A stretch of 64,000 nt of DNA, from contig NZ_SGWY01000003.1 of the NCBI RefSeq assembly GCF_004216665.1, positions 310,001-374,000 on the forward strand, written 5' to 3'. The stretch comes from Agromyces ramosus (GTDB lineage: Bacteria > Actinomycetota > Actinomycetes > Actinomycetales > Microbacteriaceae). The position numbers were made by a program, and so were the translations under genes. How positions within the stretch are numbered: position 1 is the first letter of the stretch; each line of letters opens with the position of its first letter. This document shows, piece after piece, positions 29,828 to 39,024 of the stretch. The notes under the pieces are model-generated. The model was not told where the DNA came from. It saw nothing but the letters and a program-made list of their open reading frames with translations, and did not search any database.

Positions 29828-31519
29828 TCACGCCGGCGCCGGCGGCTCCTCGAACGGCTCCTTCGGCTCGTAGCGCTCGAGGCGGTCGTCGACGACCGCC
29901 GCCGCCTGCTGGGCACTCGGCGTGTACCCGAGGACGACGGGGAGGAACCGGTCGGAACCCAGCGCCTGCAGCTGGAGCTCGCTCCTGGCGACCACGGTCG
30001 CCGTGCGGCGGCTGCGGCGCAGCAGGGCGATCTCCCCGAAGCCCTCCCCCGGGCCGAGCGTGGCCACGACCCGCCCGTCGCCCACCACATCCGCCTCGCC
30101 CGACTCGATCACGTAGTACCGGTCGCCGACGTCGCCCTGACGGAACACCACCTGGTCCGCGGCGACGGTGACGGGTTCGAGGCCGCGGGCGAGCTGTTCG
30201 ACGGCGGGCAGCGGCAGGGGATGGAACATCGGCACCTCCTGGAGCAGTCCGATGTCCGCGTCGAGCACGTCGACGGATCGGTCGAGCCGTCGCAGTCGCC
30301 GCCACGACACCACCGCGAGCACGGGGCAGACCAGCCCGATCGCGATCAGCGCGTTCTGGACCCCGATCCATCCGACCAGCGTCGACGCGACGACGGCACC
30401 GATCCCGATGAACACCGCCACCAGGCTCTCGAGCACCCCGAAGACACGTGCGAGCACCTCGTCAGGCGCCATGCGGGCGATCAGCGTGAACCCGGCGAGG
30501 TCGATCAGGGCGTTGCCCACGCCGATGAACGCCAGCAGGCCCAATGCCGCCGACTGCTGCGGGACGAGGGCGACGAGGGTGAGCGGAAGTCCCCACAGGC
30601 CGACGCCGACGGCGTACCAGGCGCCCAGTCGGCCGGAGCCGACGAGCAGCGAGGCGAAGAGCGACCCGAGCACCGCGCCCACCCCCACCGCGGTCATCAG
30701 GGCGCCGACGCCCGGCTCGCCGGTTTCCAGCAGCTCGATCGCGACCACGACGGAGAACACCGTGAGCGCGCCGCGCGTGAGGGCCTGCGCCGCCGCGAGA
30801 CCGAGGATGAGGGTCAGGTCGCGGTTCTTCACGACCACGCGGACACCCTCGACGGCCTCCTTGGCCAGGTTGGGACGGCTCGGCGCGGGCGGTCGCGGCG
30901 GGGCGTCGTACCGCAGTCGCACGAGCAGGGCGGCCGCCACGAACGAGGCGCCGGCCGCGACCCAGAACACGACGTCCACGCCGGTGAACTGGAGCAGCAC
31001 CGCCGCGACCAGTGGACCCACGAGGGTGGCCGCGGAGTCGAGCAGTCCGCGGACCATGTTGGCGCTGGCGAGCTCGTACCCGGTGCGGCACAGCGACGGC
31101 AGGAGCGCGGAGTGCGCCGGGCGATAGAGGGTGGCGGCGATCGTGGACAGCACGGCGAGCGCGTAGATCACCGCGGAAGGCCCCGACACCGCGACGACCA
31201 CGGCGGCGGCGGCCGTCGCGGCGCCGCGCACGATGGACACCAGGATGAGCACCCGTTCGCGGCGCCCGCGGTCGGCGATCGGCGACAGCAGCGGCGCGAG
31301 GATGGCGGACGGCACCATGCGCAGCAGCCCGACGAGTCCCACGGCCGCCGCGCCGCCGTCGCGGTAGGCGACGATCCCGAGCGCCACGGTGAATGCCCAC
31401 TCGGCGGTCCAGGCGCCGAGGAAGCTCAGTTGGGCGCGGCGGAGGCTGGGATTGCGCCAGTTGCTCGTGAAGGCAGCGCCAGCGTCGCCCAGCCTGCTCC
31501 GCCGTCGACCCTCGGCCAT
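29828..31519 (-). CDS. MFS transporter fused to a cyclic-nucleotide-binding domain
   Basis: 563 aa. Residues ~25-425 form ~12 transmembrane helices of an MFS_1/MFS_3 permease, with the DRGRRERVL loop between helices 2 and 3. Residues ~445-550 form a Crp-type cNMP-binding domain. Its phosphate-binding cassette is GEGFGEIALLRRSRRTATV, which keeps the Gly-Glu and Arg-Thr-Ala positions that hold the cyclic phosphate. The design implies transport or export gated by cAMP/cGMP. The transported compound is unknown. It stands between hpt and ftsH, where relatives usually have no genes. Confidence 0.85.
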   Translation of the reverse strand: MAEGRRRSRLGDAGAAFTSNWRNPSLRRAQLSFLGAWTAEWAFTVALGIVAYRDGGAAAVGLVGLLRMVPSAILAPLLSPIADRGRRERVLILVSIVRGAATAAAAVVVAVSGPSAVIYALAVLSTIAATLYRPAHSALLPSLCRTGYELASANMVRGLLDSAATLVGPLVAAVLLQFTGVDVVFWVAAGASFVAAALLVRLRYDAPPRPPAPSRPNLAKEAVEGVRVVVKNRDLTLILGLAAAQALTRGALTVFSVVVAIELLETGEPGVGALMTAVGVGAVLGSLFASLLVGSGRLGAWYAVGVGLWGLPLTLVALVPQQSAALGLLAFIGVGNALIDLAGFTLIARMAPDEVLARVFGVLESLVAVFIGIGAVVASTLVGWIGVQNALIAIGLVCPVLAVVSWRRLRRLDRSVDVLDADIGLLQEVPMFHPLPLPAVEQLARGLEPVTVAADQVVFRQGDVGDRYYVIESGEADVVGDGRVVATLGPGEGFGEIALLRRSRRTATVVARSELQLQALGSDRFLPVVLGYTPSAQQAAAVVDDRLERYEPKEPFEEPPAPA

Positions 31520-31592
31520 GAGGATGACTCTAGGGCCTGCGGTCCGTCGGAGTCAGGAGACACGAGCCTGCGCTCGCCCGGCTGGGCCAGGC

Positions 31593-32144
31593 TCAGCTGT
31601 ACACGTGCGGCGCGAGGATCGCGACGTCGCGGAGGTTGCGGTAGCGCTCCGCGTAGTCGAGTCCGTAGCCCACGACGAACTGGTTCGGGATGTCGAAGCC
31701 GAGGTACTTCACGGTGACGTCGACCTTCGCGGCATCCGGCTTGCGGAGCAGCGCGCAGATCTCGACCGACTCGGCCCCGCGCGACTCGAGGTTGCCGAGC
31801 AGCCAGCTGAGGGTGAGTCCGGAGTCGATGATGTCCTCGACGATGAGCACGTGGCGCCCGGTGAGGTCGGTGTCGAGGTCCTTCAGGATCCGCACGACGC
31901 CGCTCGAATGGGTGCCCGCGCCGTACGACGACACGGCCATCCAGTCCATGCTCACGTGCGGGCGCAGCTCGCGGGCGAGGTCGGCCATCACCATGACGGC
32001 GCCCTTCAGCACGCCGACGAGCAGCAGGTCCCTGCCCTCGTAGTCCGCCTCGATGCGCCGGGCGAGCTCGGCGAGCTTCTCGCGGATCTGGTCTTCGGTG
32101 ACGAGCACCTCGGTCAGGTCGCCGTCGATCTCGCGCGCGTCCAT
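31593..32144 (-). CDS. hpt: Hypoxanthine phosphoribosyltransferase
   Basis: 183 aa. The PRPP-binding motif is [17 protein letters not shown] (residues ~103-119), and [13 protein letters not shown] and [12 protein letters not shown] are family loops. It salvages hypoxanthine or guanine with PRPP to IMP or GMP. It follows tilS by 58 bp. Confidence 0.96.
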   Translation of the reverse strand: MDAREIDGDLTEVLVTEDQIREKLAELARRIEADYEGRDLLLVGVLKGAVMVMADLARELRPHVSMDWMAVSSYGAGTHSSGVVRILKDLDTDLTGRHVLIVEDIIDSGLTLSWLLGNLESRGAESVEICALLRKPDAAKVDVTVKYLGFDIPNQFVVGYGLDYAERYRNLRDVAILAPHVYS

Positions 32145-32202
32145 GCCTGCTCCCTGGTTCGTGGGCGAACGGATGCCACGAGCCTACGCCGTGGCGCCCG
32201 GC

Positions 32203-33252
32203 TCAGTGGTCGTGCGGCAGCACCTCGGTCGAGCCGCTCGTCGAGAACACGACGTGACGGCCCGCCCGCGTCGCGCGGACGCCGCCGGGGAGGTCGAGCG
32301 GTCCCTGTCCGTGCCAGTCCGTCACGAGGCGGGCGACGTCGAGGGTCTGCGCACGCGTGAGCGAGACGCCGAACTCGCTCCCGACGACGTGGCGGATGAT
32401 CCGCTGCCGAAGGGCCGCCGGGTTGGCCGCCAGCACCCCGACCGACAGCGCGATGCCGGCCTCGGCGGGCTCGCACACCTCCTCGATGAACTCGTCGATC
32501 TGGCTGGTGAACGCCTCCTCGTCCTCGCGGAGCTGCTCGGCGGTGCGGGCGAGCGCCTCGGCGATGCCGGGTCCGAGCTCGGCCTCGAGCACGGGCAGCA
32601 CCCGTTCGCGCACGCGCACGCGCGTGTAGGCGGGGTCGGCGTTGTGGGGGTCGTCCCACGGCGCGAGTCCCGCGTCGAGGCACGCCTGGCGCGTGGTCGC
32701 GCGACGGATGCCGATGAGCGGGCGGGCGTACCGGCTCGAGCGGGCGGGCATGCCGGCGAGGCTCGCGCTGCCCGAGCCGCGGGCGAGTCCGAGCAGCACG
32801 GTCTCGGCCTGGTCGTCGAGGGTGTGGCCGAGCAGCACCAGCGCGGCTCCGGTCTCGGCGGCGATCGCGTCGAGCGCGGCGTACCTGGCGTCCCGGGCGG
32901 ATGCCTCGGGGCCGCCCTCCCCCGTCACCTCGACGCGCCGCACGACCACGGGGTCGAGACCGAGCTCACGGGCGGTGCCGGCCGCCGCCGCCGCGACCTC
33001 GGCCGAGGCATCCTGCAGCCCGTGGTCGACGATCACGGCGCCGGCGCGGAGCCCGGCGCGCGGCGCCTCGAAGGAGACGGCCGCGGCGAGCGCGAGCGAG
33101 TCGGCGCCGCCCGAGAGCGCGACGAGCACGAGCGGCGGGTCGGAGGCCGGGCCTGCGGCGTCCGGAAGCACCGCCCGCACCGCACGGCGCACGTCGGCGA
33201 TCGGCGGCGTCAGTCGGGGGCGACGCTCGGCTGGAGGCTCCTCGGAAGGCAT
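32203..33252 (-). CDS. tilS: tRNA(Ile)-lysidine synthetase
   Basis: 349 aa from the ATG at 33252; a TTG codon just before it is in frame. The PP-loop is [17 protein letters not shown] (residues ~45-60), with [21 protein letters not shown] as the second family motif. It modifies C34 of tRNA-Ile(CAU) to lysidine, making it read AUA. It is divergent from ppa with about 90 bp between starts, and it opens the leftward tilS-hpt block. Confidence 0.95.
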   Translation of the reverse strand: MPSEEPPAERRPRLTPPIADVRRAVRAVLPDAAGPASDPPLVLVALSGGADSLALAAAVSFEAPRAGLRAGAVIVDHGLQDASAEVAAAAAGTARELGLDPVVVRRVEVTGEGGPEASARDARYAALDAIAAETGAALVLLGHTLDDQAETVLLGLARGSGSASLAGMPARSSRYARPLIGIRRATTRQACLDAGLAPWDDPHNADPAYTRVRVRERVLPVLEAELGPGIAEALARTAEQLREDEEAFTSQIDEFIEEVCEPAEAGIALSVGVLAANPAALRQRIIRHVVGSEFGVSLTRAQTLDVARLVTDWHGQGPLDLPGGVRATRAGRHVVFSTSGSTEVLPHDH

Positions 33253-33342
33253 CAAGTAACCTTATTCCGCCGATCGCGCCCCATTCGGACCGGGCGGCGG
33301 GCCGAGCCTCGAGAACGAGCTTCCAGAACAAGGAGAACCAGC

Positions 33343-33828
33343 ATGGGCGAGTACGCCGCCATCATCGAGATCCCGAAGGGGAGCCGCAACAAGTACGAGG
33401 TCGACCACGAGACCGGTCGCGTGTTCCTCGACCGCGTGCTGTACACGACGTTCGTCTACCCCACCGACTACGGCTACTTCGAGGACACGCTCGGCGACGA
33501 CGGCGACCCGCTGGACGTGCTCGTGCTGCTCGACTACCCGCTGTTCCCGGGCGTCGGCGTGAAGGTGCGCCCCGTCGGCGTGTTCCACATGACCGACGAC
33601 GGTGGCGGCGACGCCAAGGTGATCGGCGTGCCCGCGGGCGACCCGCGCTGGAACCACATCCAGGACGTCGAGGACATCCCCGAGTTCACCCGCAAGGAGA
33701 TCGAGCACTTCTTCGAGCACTACAAGGACCTCGAGCCCGGCAAGTGGGTCAAGACCGAGGGCTGGGCGAACGCCGAGGAGGCCGAGGGCCTCATCCGGAA
33801 GGCGATCGAGAAGTTCCCCGGTCATTGA
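33343..33828 (+). CDS. ppa: Inorganic pyrophosphatase (family I)
   Basis: 161 aa from the ATG at 33343, with AAGGAG seven bases upstream. The soluble family I signature is [13 protein letters not shown] (three metal-binding Asp), with [12 protein letters not shown] and the KNKYEVD-like N-terminus ([12 protein letters not shown]). It hydrolyses PPi to phosphate and pulls biosynthetic reactions forward. It is divergent from tilS and convergent with the NlpC/P60 gene. Confidence 0.97.
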   Translation: MGEYAAIIEIPKGSRNKYEVDHETGRVFLDRVLYTTFVYPTDYGYFEDTLGDDGDPLDVLVLLDYPLFPGVGVKVRPVGVFHMTDDGGGDAKVIGVPAGDPRWNHIQDVEDIPEFTRKEIEHFFEHYKDLEPGKWVKTEGWANAEEAEGLIRKAIEKFPGH

Positions 33829-33845
33829 CCAGGGCGTGAACCGAG

Positions 33846-33906
33846 CGGATGCCGCGCGCTCGCGGCATCCGTCGACGACGACGGGGCGAGCCTGACGGCT
33901 CGCCCC
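33846..33906. terminator. Two consecutive hairpins between ppa and the NlpC/P60 gene
   Basis: Hairpin 1 pairs 33846-33856 with 33861-33871 (11 bp, loop 4). Hairpin 2 pairs 33883-33892 with 33897-33906 (ggggcgagcc/ggctcgcccc, loop 4) and is followed by ttct. The second hairpin is the better terminator for ppa; both could serve the convergent gene. Confidence 0.75.
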
Positions 33907-33945
33907 TTCTCGCGTCCGCGACGCGGGCCGGTGCGGTTGCGGGGG

Positions 33946-35268
33946 TCAGCCGGCGGGCCGGGCGGCCGCGGAGGGCGACCCCCAGATGAAGTAGTTGCGC
34001 ACCGGCACGCCGTCGCGCGGCGCCTCGATGATGCGGCCGCCGCCCAGGTAGATCGCGACGTGGTAGTAGTCGCCGCCCGAGCCCCAGAAGAGCAGGTCGC
34101 CGCGCTGGATCTGCGAGAGCGGCACGGCGAGGCCGCGGCCGGCGAGCGTGCGGTACTGGTTCGTCGCCGAGTGCGTGCCGATGTAGATCCCCGCCTGCGC
34201 ATACGACACCTTGGTGAGGCCCGAGCAGTCCCACACGTTCGGGCCCGCCCCGCCCAGTCGATAGGGCTCGCCGAGCTGCTGGCTGGCGAACCAGATGGCC
34301 GTCTCGACGGCGCCCGCGTTCGGTGGAGCGGGCGCCGGCGCGGGGGCCGGAGCAGCGCCGCCCGACGAGCCACCGGTGCTGCCGCCCGGGGACGCCGGCT
34401 GCTGCGCTGCGGCGGCGGCCGCTGCCGCCTGCTGGGCTGCCGCGGCTGCCGCGGCTGCGGCGGCTGCGGCCGCGGCGCGGGCCGCCGCCTCCGCAGCCTC
34501 GCGCGCCTGGCCCTCGACCCGCTGCCGTTCGAGCTCGGCCGTGGTGTCCTTGAGGGCCGCGAGCTGCGCGTACAGCTCGGTCGACTTCTGCTCCTGCACG
34601 GCCACCGCGGCGCTGGCCGCGTCGGCGGCGTCGCGGGCCTCGTCCGCGCGGGTCTCGGCGAGCGCGGCGAGCCGTTCGCGCTCGGCCGCGGCCTCCGCCG
34701 CCTGGTCGCGCAGCGAATCGGCGGTGTTGCGATCGGCCACGGCCTGCATGTAGACGTCGTGCGATTGCTCGCCGAGCTTGGACGCCATGCCCAGCTGCTG
34801 GAGCAGCTCGGTCGCGTCCTGGCCCGAGAACACGAGCTCGGCGGTGAGGTCGGCGCCGGCCGTCTTCGCGAGATGCGCCGCGAGCAGCCCGGCCCGCATC
34901 TTCGAGATCTCGGCCACGGCGTCGGCCGCGTCGGCCTGCTGCCCGAGCGTCCGTTCGCGCTCCGCCGCGCGGTCGCGCTGGTCGATGGCGACGCGCCAGG
35001 CCTCGTCCGCCTCCATCGACGCCTGCACCGCGGCATCCGCCGCCTGCTGCAGCCCGGCGAGGAGCTCGCCGACCCGGGCGATCTCGGCCTGCTTGGTCTG
35101 CTCGTTCTGCTTGGCCTGCTCGATCTCGCTCCACGACGGGTAGTCGGGCTCGGCCATCGCCGGCCCGCCGGCGGCGACGATCGACGCGGTGACGGCCCCG
35201 ATGGCGACGGTGGAGAACACCGTCGCGGGCTTCACCCGGGAGATGGGTCGCGTGCGGTTCTCAACCAA
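33946..35268 (-). CDS. NlpC/P60 peptidoglycan endopeptidase with N-terminal coiled coil (RipA-like)
   Basis: 440 aa from a TTG at 35268 that overlaps the upstream M23 gene's stop by 8 bp; a GTG at 35235 is the other option. The signal peptide ends ...AAGGPAMA. A long coiled coil (residues ~45-280) and an Ala/Pro/Gly linker follow, then the NlpC/P60 domain (last ~120 aa). Catalytic Cys lies in NVWDCSGLTKVSYAQ, and His in DLLFWGSGGDYYHVAIYLG. It cuts stem peptides in the wall, probably at septation, with the coiled coil as an autoinhibitory or FtsX-binding part. Confidence 0.9.
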   Translation of the reverse strand: MVENRTRPISRVKPATVFSTVAIGAVTASIVAAGGPAMAEPDYPSWSEIEQAKQNEQTKQAEIARVGELLAGLQQAADAAVQASMEADEAWRVAIDQRDRAAERERTLGQQADAADAVAEISKMRAGLLAAHLAKTAGADLTAELVFSGQDATELLQQLGMASKLGEQSHDVYMQAVADRNTADSLRDQAAEAAAERERLAALAETRADEARDAADAASAAVAVQEQKSTELYAQLAALKDTTAELERQRVEGQAREAAEAAARAAAAAAAAAAAAAAQQAAAAAAAAQQPASPGGSTGGSSGGAAPAPAPAPAPPNAGAVETAIWFASQQLGEPYRLGGAGPNVWDCSGLTKVSYAQAGIYIGTHSATNQYRTLAGRGLAVPLSQIQRGDLLFWGSGGDYYHVAIYLGGGRIIEAPRDGVPVRNYFIWGSPSAAARPAG

Positions 35269-36586
35269 GGCCGATCCCCCGATCCGCCATGAACGGGATG
35301 GGATTGATGCGGCCGCCGCCGCTCCACACCTCGTAGTGCAGGTGGCATCCCGTCGACGCGCCCGTCGTGCCGCTCGAGGCGATGTTCTCTCCGGACTCGA
35401 CCCACTGGCCCACTCCGACGAACGTGCCGCCGGGCCGGATGTGGGCGTAGCCGGTCCAGATTCCGCCGCCATGGTCGATCTGCACGTAGTTGCCGTAGGT
35501 GCCCGAATAGCCCGCGAAGCGCACGACGCCGCTGTTCGCCGCGAAGATGGGCGCGGAGCATCCGGTGCCCAGGTCGACGGCGTAGTGGAACGAACCGGAG
35601 CAGCCGCCGCCCGAGCAGATCGAGCCGCGTGCGCCGTAGCCCGAGGTGATGCGGCCCGCGGCCGGACGCGCCCAACCCGACGAGGCGACCACGCCGGGGC
35701 TGCCGGCGCGCATGGCCTCCTCGCGCCGACGCCGCTCCTCCTCCTGTCGGATCCGTTCGCCCTCCTGGTAGGCCGCGGCGGTCTTCGCCTCGGTGTCCTG
35801 CAGGAACTTGAGCTGCTCCTCGAGCTGCACCTTCCTCGCCTGCGACTCCGCGAGGGCCGCCTCCGCGGCGGCCTGCGCGGCCTGCGCGATGACGAGGGCC
35901 TCCTCGGCCGCGATGCGGAGCTTCTCGCGCTCCGCCCGGGCGACCTCCGCCTGGCCCGCGAGGGCGGTCGCCGAGTTCTGCTTCTCCTGCGCGCGGTTGT
36001 AGATACCCGAGGTGCGCTCGACCATCTTCTCCATGCTGCCGAGCTTGGCGAGCAGGGCCTCGGTCGCGGCGGCGTTGCCCGCGTCGAGGAACAGGTTCAC
36101 GCCCACGTCGCCGGTGCCGGCGCGGTACAGCTGCGCGGCCACCTGGCCGGCGTTGCGCTCTGCAGCCGCGGCCTCGGCGGCCGCGGCATCGGCCTGCGCC
36201 TGGATCTGGTTCGCGCGCATGACGGCGTCGTCGTGCCGCTGCTGCGCCTCGATGAGCTCGTCCGTGCGGCGCTCGGCCTCGGCCCGGGTCACGGCAACGT
36301 TCGTCTCGAGCTCGGCGATGAGCGACGTGATCTGCTGCACGGCCGCGGCGCCCGCCGCCGTGTTCGCCTTCGCGGCCTGCAGCTCGTCCCACGTCGGGTA
36401 GGTCGCGGCCTGCGCGCTCGCCGGCACCGCGACGGCTCCGACCACGGCCAGCGTCGCGATCGAGAGACCGGCCAGGACGTGTCGCACCCGCGCGCGCAAC
36501 GCCCGCCCGCCTGGCCGGCGATGGCCCCGATCCGGGGTCGTCGCGCGGGCTCGGGCGAGCGGTTCGCGGTGTGTGGTTCGGTCCAT
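35261..36586 (-). CDS. M23-family (LytM) peptidoglycan hydrolase with coiled coil
   Basis: 441 aa from the ATG at 36586 (MDRTTHREPLARARATTP), with GGGGAA upstream. A long basic N-terminus precedes the signal helix (HVLAGLSIATLAVVGAVAVP), followed by a coiled coil (~70-290) and a C-terminal LytM domain. The zinc motifs are HYAVDLGTG and the HxH motif HLHYEVW. The first ligand region reads GSFHYAVDLGT, where His and Asp are present. It pairs with the overlapping NlpC/P60 gene downstream. Together they resemble EnvC/RipA-type hydrolases driven by FtsEX; that link is inferred. Confidence 0.9.
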   Translation of the reverse strand: MDRTTHREPLARARATTPDRGHRRPGGRALRARVRHVLAGLSIATLAVVGAVAVPASAQAATYPTWDELQAAKANTAAGAAAVQQITSLIAELETNVAVTRAEAERRTDELIEAQQRHDDAVMRANQIQAQADAAAAEAAAAERNAGQVAAQLYRAGTGDVGVNLFLDAGNAAATEALLAKLGSMEKMVERTSGIYNRAQEKQNSATALAGQAEVARAEREKLRIAAEEALVIAQAAQAAAEAALAESQARKVQLEEQLKFLQDTEAKTAAAYQEGERIRQEEERRRREEAMRAGSPGVVASSGWARPAAGRITSGYGARGSICSGGGCSGSFHYAVDLGTGCSAPIFAANSGVVRFAGYSGTYGNYVQIDHGGGIWTGYAHIRPGGTFVGVGQWVESGENIASSGTTGASTGCHLHYEVWSGGGRINPIPFMADRGIGLG

Positions 36587-36806
36587 GGTTCCCCGTCCAC
36601 GCGGGCTCGAAGCCCCGCGCTCCTCGCTCTCGTGCGGGCAGTGGCAGCCTTCACGATAGGGGCGGTGCTTGCGCGATCCGGGCATTTGGCGCGCGTGTGG
36701 CGGATGCCGCCGACGGAGCCCCGAGGCATCCGGCGCCCTCGTTTTGCGCTCGCGCACGATGGCACGTATGCTTGCTTGTCGGCGGTCATGCCCAGCAGGA
36801 CCACCC

Positions 36807-36879
36807 GGCCCCATCGTTTAGTGGCCTAGGACACCGCCCTTTCACGGCGGCAGCACGGGTTCGAATCCCGTTGGGGTCA
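36807..36879 (+). tRNA. tRNA-Glu (UUC)
   Basis: A cloverleaf with 7-bp acceptor (ggcccca / tggggtc), anticodon loop ctTTCac and T-arm cgggttcgaatcccg. A CCA end is encoded at 36880-36882. It is the first of three tRNA genes on this strand. Confidence 0.97.
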
Positions 36880-36918
36880 CCACGAAGGTCGCAGTACAAT
36901 TCAATAGCTTCACATCGA

Positions 36919-36992
36919 GGCCCTGTAGCGCAGTTGGTTAGCGTGCCGCCCTGTCACGGCGGAGGTCGCGGGTTCAAGTCCCGTCAGGGTCG
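36919..36992 (+). tRNA. tRNA-Asp (GUC)
   Basis: A cloverleaf with acceptor ggccctg / cagggtc, anticodon loop ctGTCac and T-arm gcgggttcaagtcccgt. The CCA end is not encoded. It lies 36 bp after the tRNA-Glu gene, and both are probably on one transcript. Confidence 0.97.
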
Positions 36993-37002
36993 CTCAGGCG
37001 AC

Positions 37003-37033
37003 AAGCCCTTTCCCTTACGAGAGAAGGGGCTTT
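37003..37033 (+). terminator. Hairpin after tRNA-Asp
   Basis: An imperfect stem (aagccctttc against gaaggggctt) is followed by tctcctt. It would end the tRNA-Glu/Asp transcript before the tRNA-Phe gene. Confidence 0.5.
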
Positions 37034-37081
37034 CTCCTTATCGAGGCACTGCCCCCGGTTTCGATCGGTCGGATGCCCCGA

Positions 37082-37154
37082 GGCTCTGTAGCTCAGTTGG
37101 TAGAGCGTTCGACTGAAAATCGAAAGGTCACCGGATCGATGCCGGTCGGAGCCA
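37082..37154 (+). tRNA. tRNA-Phe (GAA), integration site for two elements
   Basis: A cloverleaf with acceptor ggctctg / cggagcc, D-arm gctcagttggtagagc, anticodon loop ctGAAaa and variable loop aggtc. The T-arm is accgg-ATCGATG-ccggt, so position 54 is A instead of the almost universal T. The 3' half, from 37111 on, is the 47-bp segment repeated at 40326 and partly at 46719. This identifies the gene as the attachment site of the downstream elements. The CCA end is not encoded. Confidence 0.93.
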
Positions 37155-37157
37155 CAA
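37111..37157. repeat. Attachment-site direct repeat, copy 1 (inside tRNA-Phe)
   Basis: 47 bp from the anticodon stem to just past the tRNA 3' end, identical to 40326-40372. Similarity to copy 2 continues for about 100 bp beyond, including a hairpin, GGATGCATGCGCATGCTTTG (37209-37228), and paired TGCCCAC words. These are probable integrase arm sites or an element end. Confidence 0.85.
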
Positions 37158-37159
37158 CG

Positions 37160-37184
37160 AAAAGCCCCGGTTATCCGGGGCTTT
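37160..37184 (+). terminator. Terminator of tRNA-Phe
   Basis: A perfect stem aaagccccgg / ccggggcttt with loop ttat, followed by cttgtc, directly after the tRNA gene. Confidence 0.85.
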
Positions 37185-38018
37185 CTTGTCGTGTCTGGGC
37201 AAACTTTCGGATGCATGCGCATGCTTTGCCCACGATGCCCACACGCGCATCGTTGTGCGCAGCCTGAGCGGCGCCACCCAGGTGACCACTGTCGGCCGAC
37301 GAACTCTCAGACCTCGAGACCCTCGCGCAGCGGATCGGCGTGCACGGCGCCCGGTATAACGAATCGCAGATGCAGTTACGTCAACCACTGACCCCGTTGC
37401 CGATGCACAGCGCTGAAGAAGTGCAGCTGCGGTCCTGGCCGGTGATCAGAAAGCCACGGGCCTGCGGACGTCCGATGATGGGCCGGTATTCGGGCCGCCC
37501 GCCATCTGCGTGCAGCCGTTCGCGACCGCCTTTCGAGCCCTTTCTCGTCCGATGGTGGCCAGACGGGATCGTCGGGTGGTCGCGGCAGCTGCACGAGCAG
37601 TGCGGGTCTCACAGGCGGCGGACAAGAGATAATGCTGCAGGTCCTCCTCCACCGAACGCCGCTCAAACCCGGCTGCCTGGGCCGCGTTCTGGTTCGCGCT
37701 GGCCGGCCTCGTGCTCATGCCATCCCGCTGTTCATCGGGCTGATCCTCGGCCGCGGCACCGTCTGGTAGGTGACCGGCCGATGGATCCGCTTCGGGACGT
37801 CCCCTAACGGACTAGCTGACAGACGCGTGCGTATGGACTGGCTGACAGACGCGTGCGCGGTGACGGCGAGGGGTGCCATGCTTCTGATGGGGTCTTCGCG
37901 GAACTAGCAACTCCCAAGCCGCGTCGACGGGCGTGCCGATAGCCGATCCCTTCACGCTGCAGCCGCTCGGCGCGCAGCTGCGCAGCTTCCGCCGGCTGCC
38001 TACCGAACGGAGCGGACG
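37185..38018. other. Gene-poor left part of element 1 with coding remnants
   Basis: About 830 bp without an intact gene. It starts with the conserved element end (to ~37262). Near 37670-37770 the plus strand encodes hydrophobic pieces in two different frames (AAWAAFWFALAGLVLM, then AIPLFIGLILGRGTVW and a stop). These look like a frameshifted remnant of a small membrane protein. A 26-bp-period repeat lies at 37809-37857. Confidence 0.5.
37809..37857. repeat. Two-copy 23-bp direct repeat, 26-bp period
   Basis: Copies at 37809-37831 and 37835-37857 share 22 of 23 bases (ggactRgctgacagacgcgt...). They lie about 160 bp upstream of the adenine-deaminase-like start. They could be a paired regulator site or iteron-like sequence. 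Confidence 0.7.
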
Positions 38019-39024
38019 ATGAAACTGCCAGTCGCAGAGCTGCACCTCCACCTCGAAGGAACCCTCGAGCCGGAGTTCATCATGGATGCCGCCACAAGGA
38101 ACGGCGTCATGCTGCCATGGAAATCACTGGACGAACTGAGATCCAAGTACAGCTTCACCGACCTGCAGTCGTTCCTCGACCTGCTGTACATCAACCTCGA
38201 GGTCCTCCGCACCCGCGACGACTTCGAGCAGATGACCCGCAGCTATCTCCGTCGTGCTGCGGCTGCCGGTGTTCGCCACGCCGAGGTGTCGACCGACATC
38301 CAGGCGCACACCCGGCGCGGCATCCCCATCGATGTCGTGGTTGCCGGTGTCAGGGCCGCACTCGATACGAGCGAGGCCGACCGACTACGGCATCAGCACC
38401 AAGCTGATCATCTCCTTCTTGCGCGACCGCCCGCCTGTCGAAGCGGTCGACCTGCTCACCCAGCTGCTCGAGAAGGACGCACGATTCGACGGGATCGGCC
38501 TGGACTCGGCCGAGATCGGCTATCCGCCAGCGCTGTTCGTCGACCTCTACGACCTTGCCCGCGCGAACGGGCTGCACATCGTCGCGCACGCAGGGGAGGA
38601 GGGCCCGCCGCAATACGTCACCGACGCCCTTGACCTGCTGCACGTCGAACGCATCGACCATGGCAACCGCAGCCTCGAGGACGAAGCACTCATCGCCCGG
38701 CTCGTCGCAGAACGGATCCCGCTCACCGTGTGCCCGCTCTCGAATGTCAGGCTCCGCGTCGTCGACGATCTTGAATGGCACCCCATCCGAAGGATGCTCG
38801 CGCACGGACTCAACGTCTCGGTCCACTCGGACGACCCGGCATACTTCGGTGGTTATATCGACGACAACATCGACGCGATCATCGAACGATGCGGCGTGAC
38901 GAGCGATGAGCTCGCCCGCCTGGCGCGCAATTCCATCGACTCGTCGTTTCTTGATGCAGAAGGGAAAGCCCGCCTTCGCTTGGAAGTCGATGTGTGGAGC
39001 GCGGCGCAATCACCGTCTCGATGA
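38019..39024 (+). pseudogene. Adenine deaminase-type aminohydrolase, frameshifted
   Basis: From the ATG at 38019 one frame encodes ~120 aa with the metal motif ELHLHLEGTLEPE and QAHTRRGIPID. After about 38380 the match jumps to the +1 frame (DYGISTKLIISFLRD...HIVAHAGEEGPP...RIDHG...LTVCPLSNVRL...SVHSDDPAYFGGY), which runs to 39024. Joined, the protein is ~335 aa with every metal and active-site motif of the adenosine/adenine deaminase family; the wording is closest to adenine deaminases. One surplus C near 38380 explains the break, as a real mutation or a read error. Confidence 0.8.
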
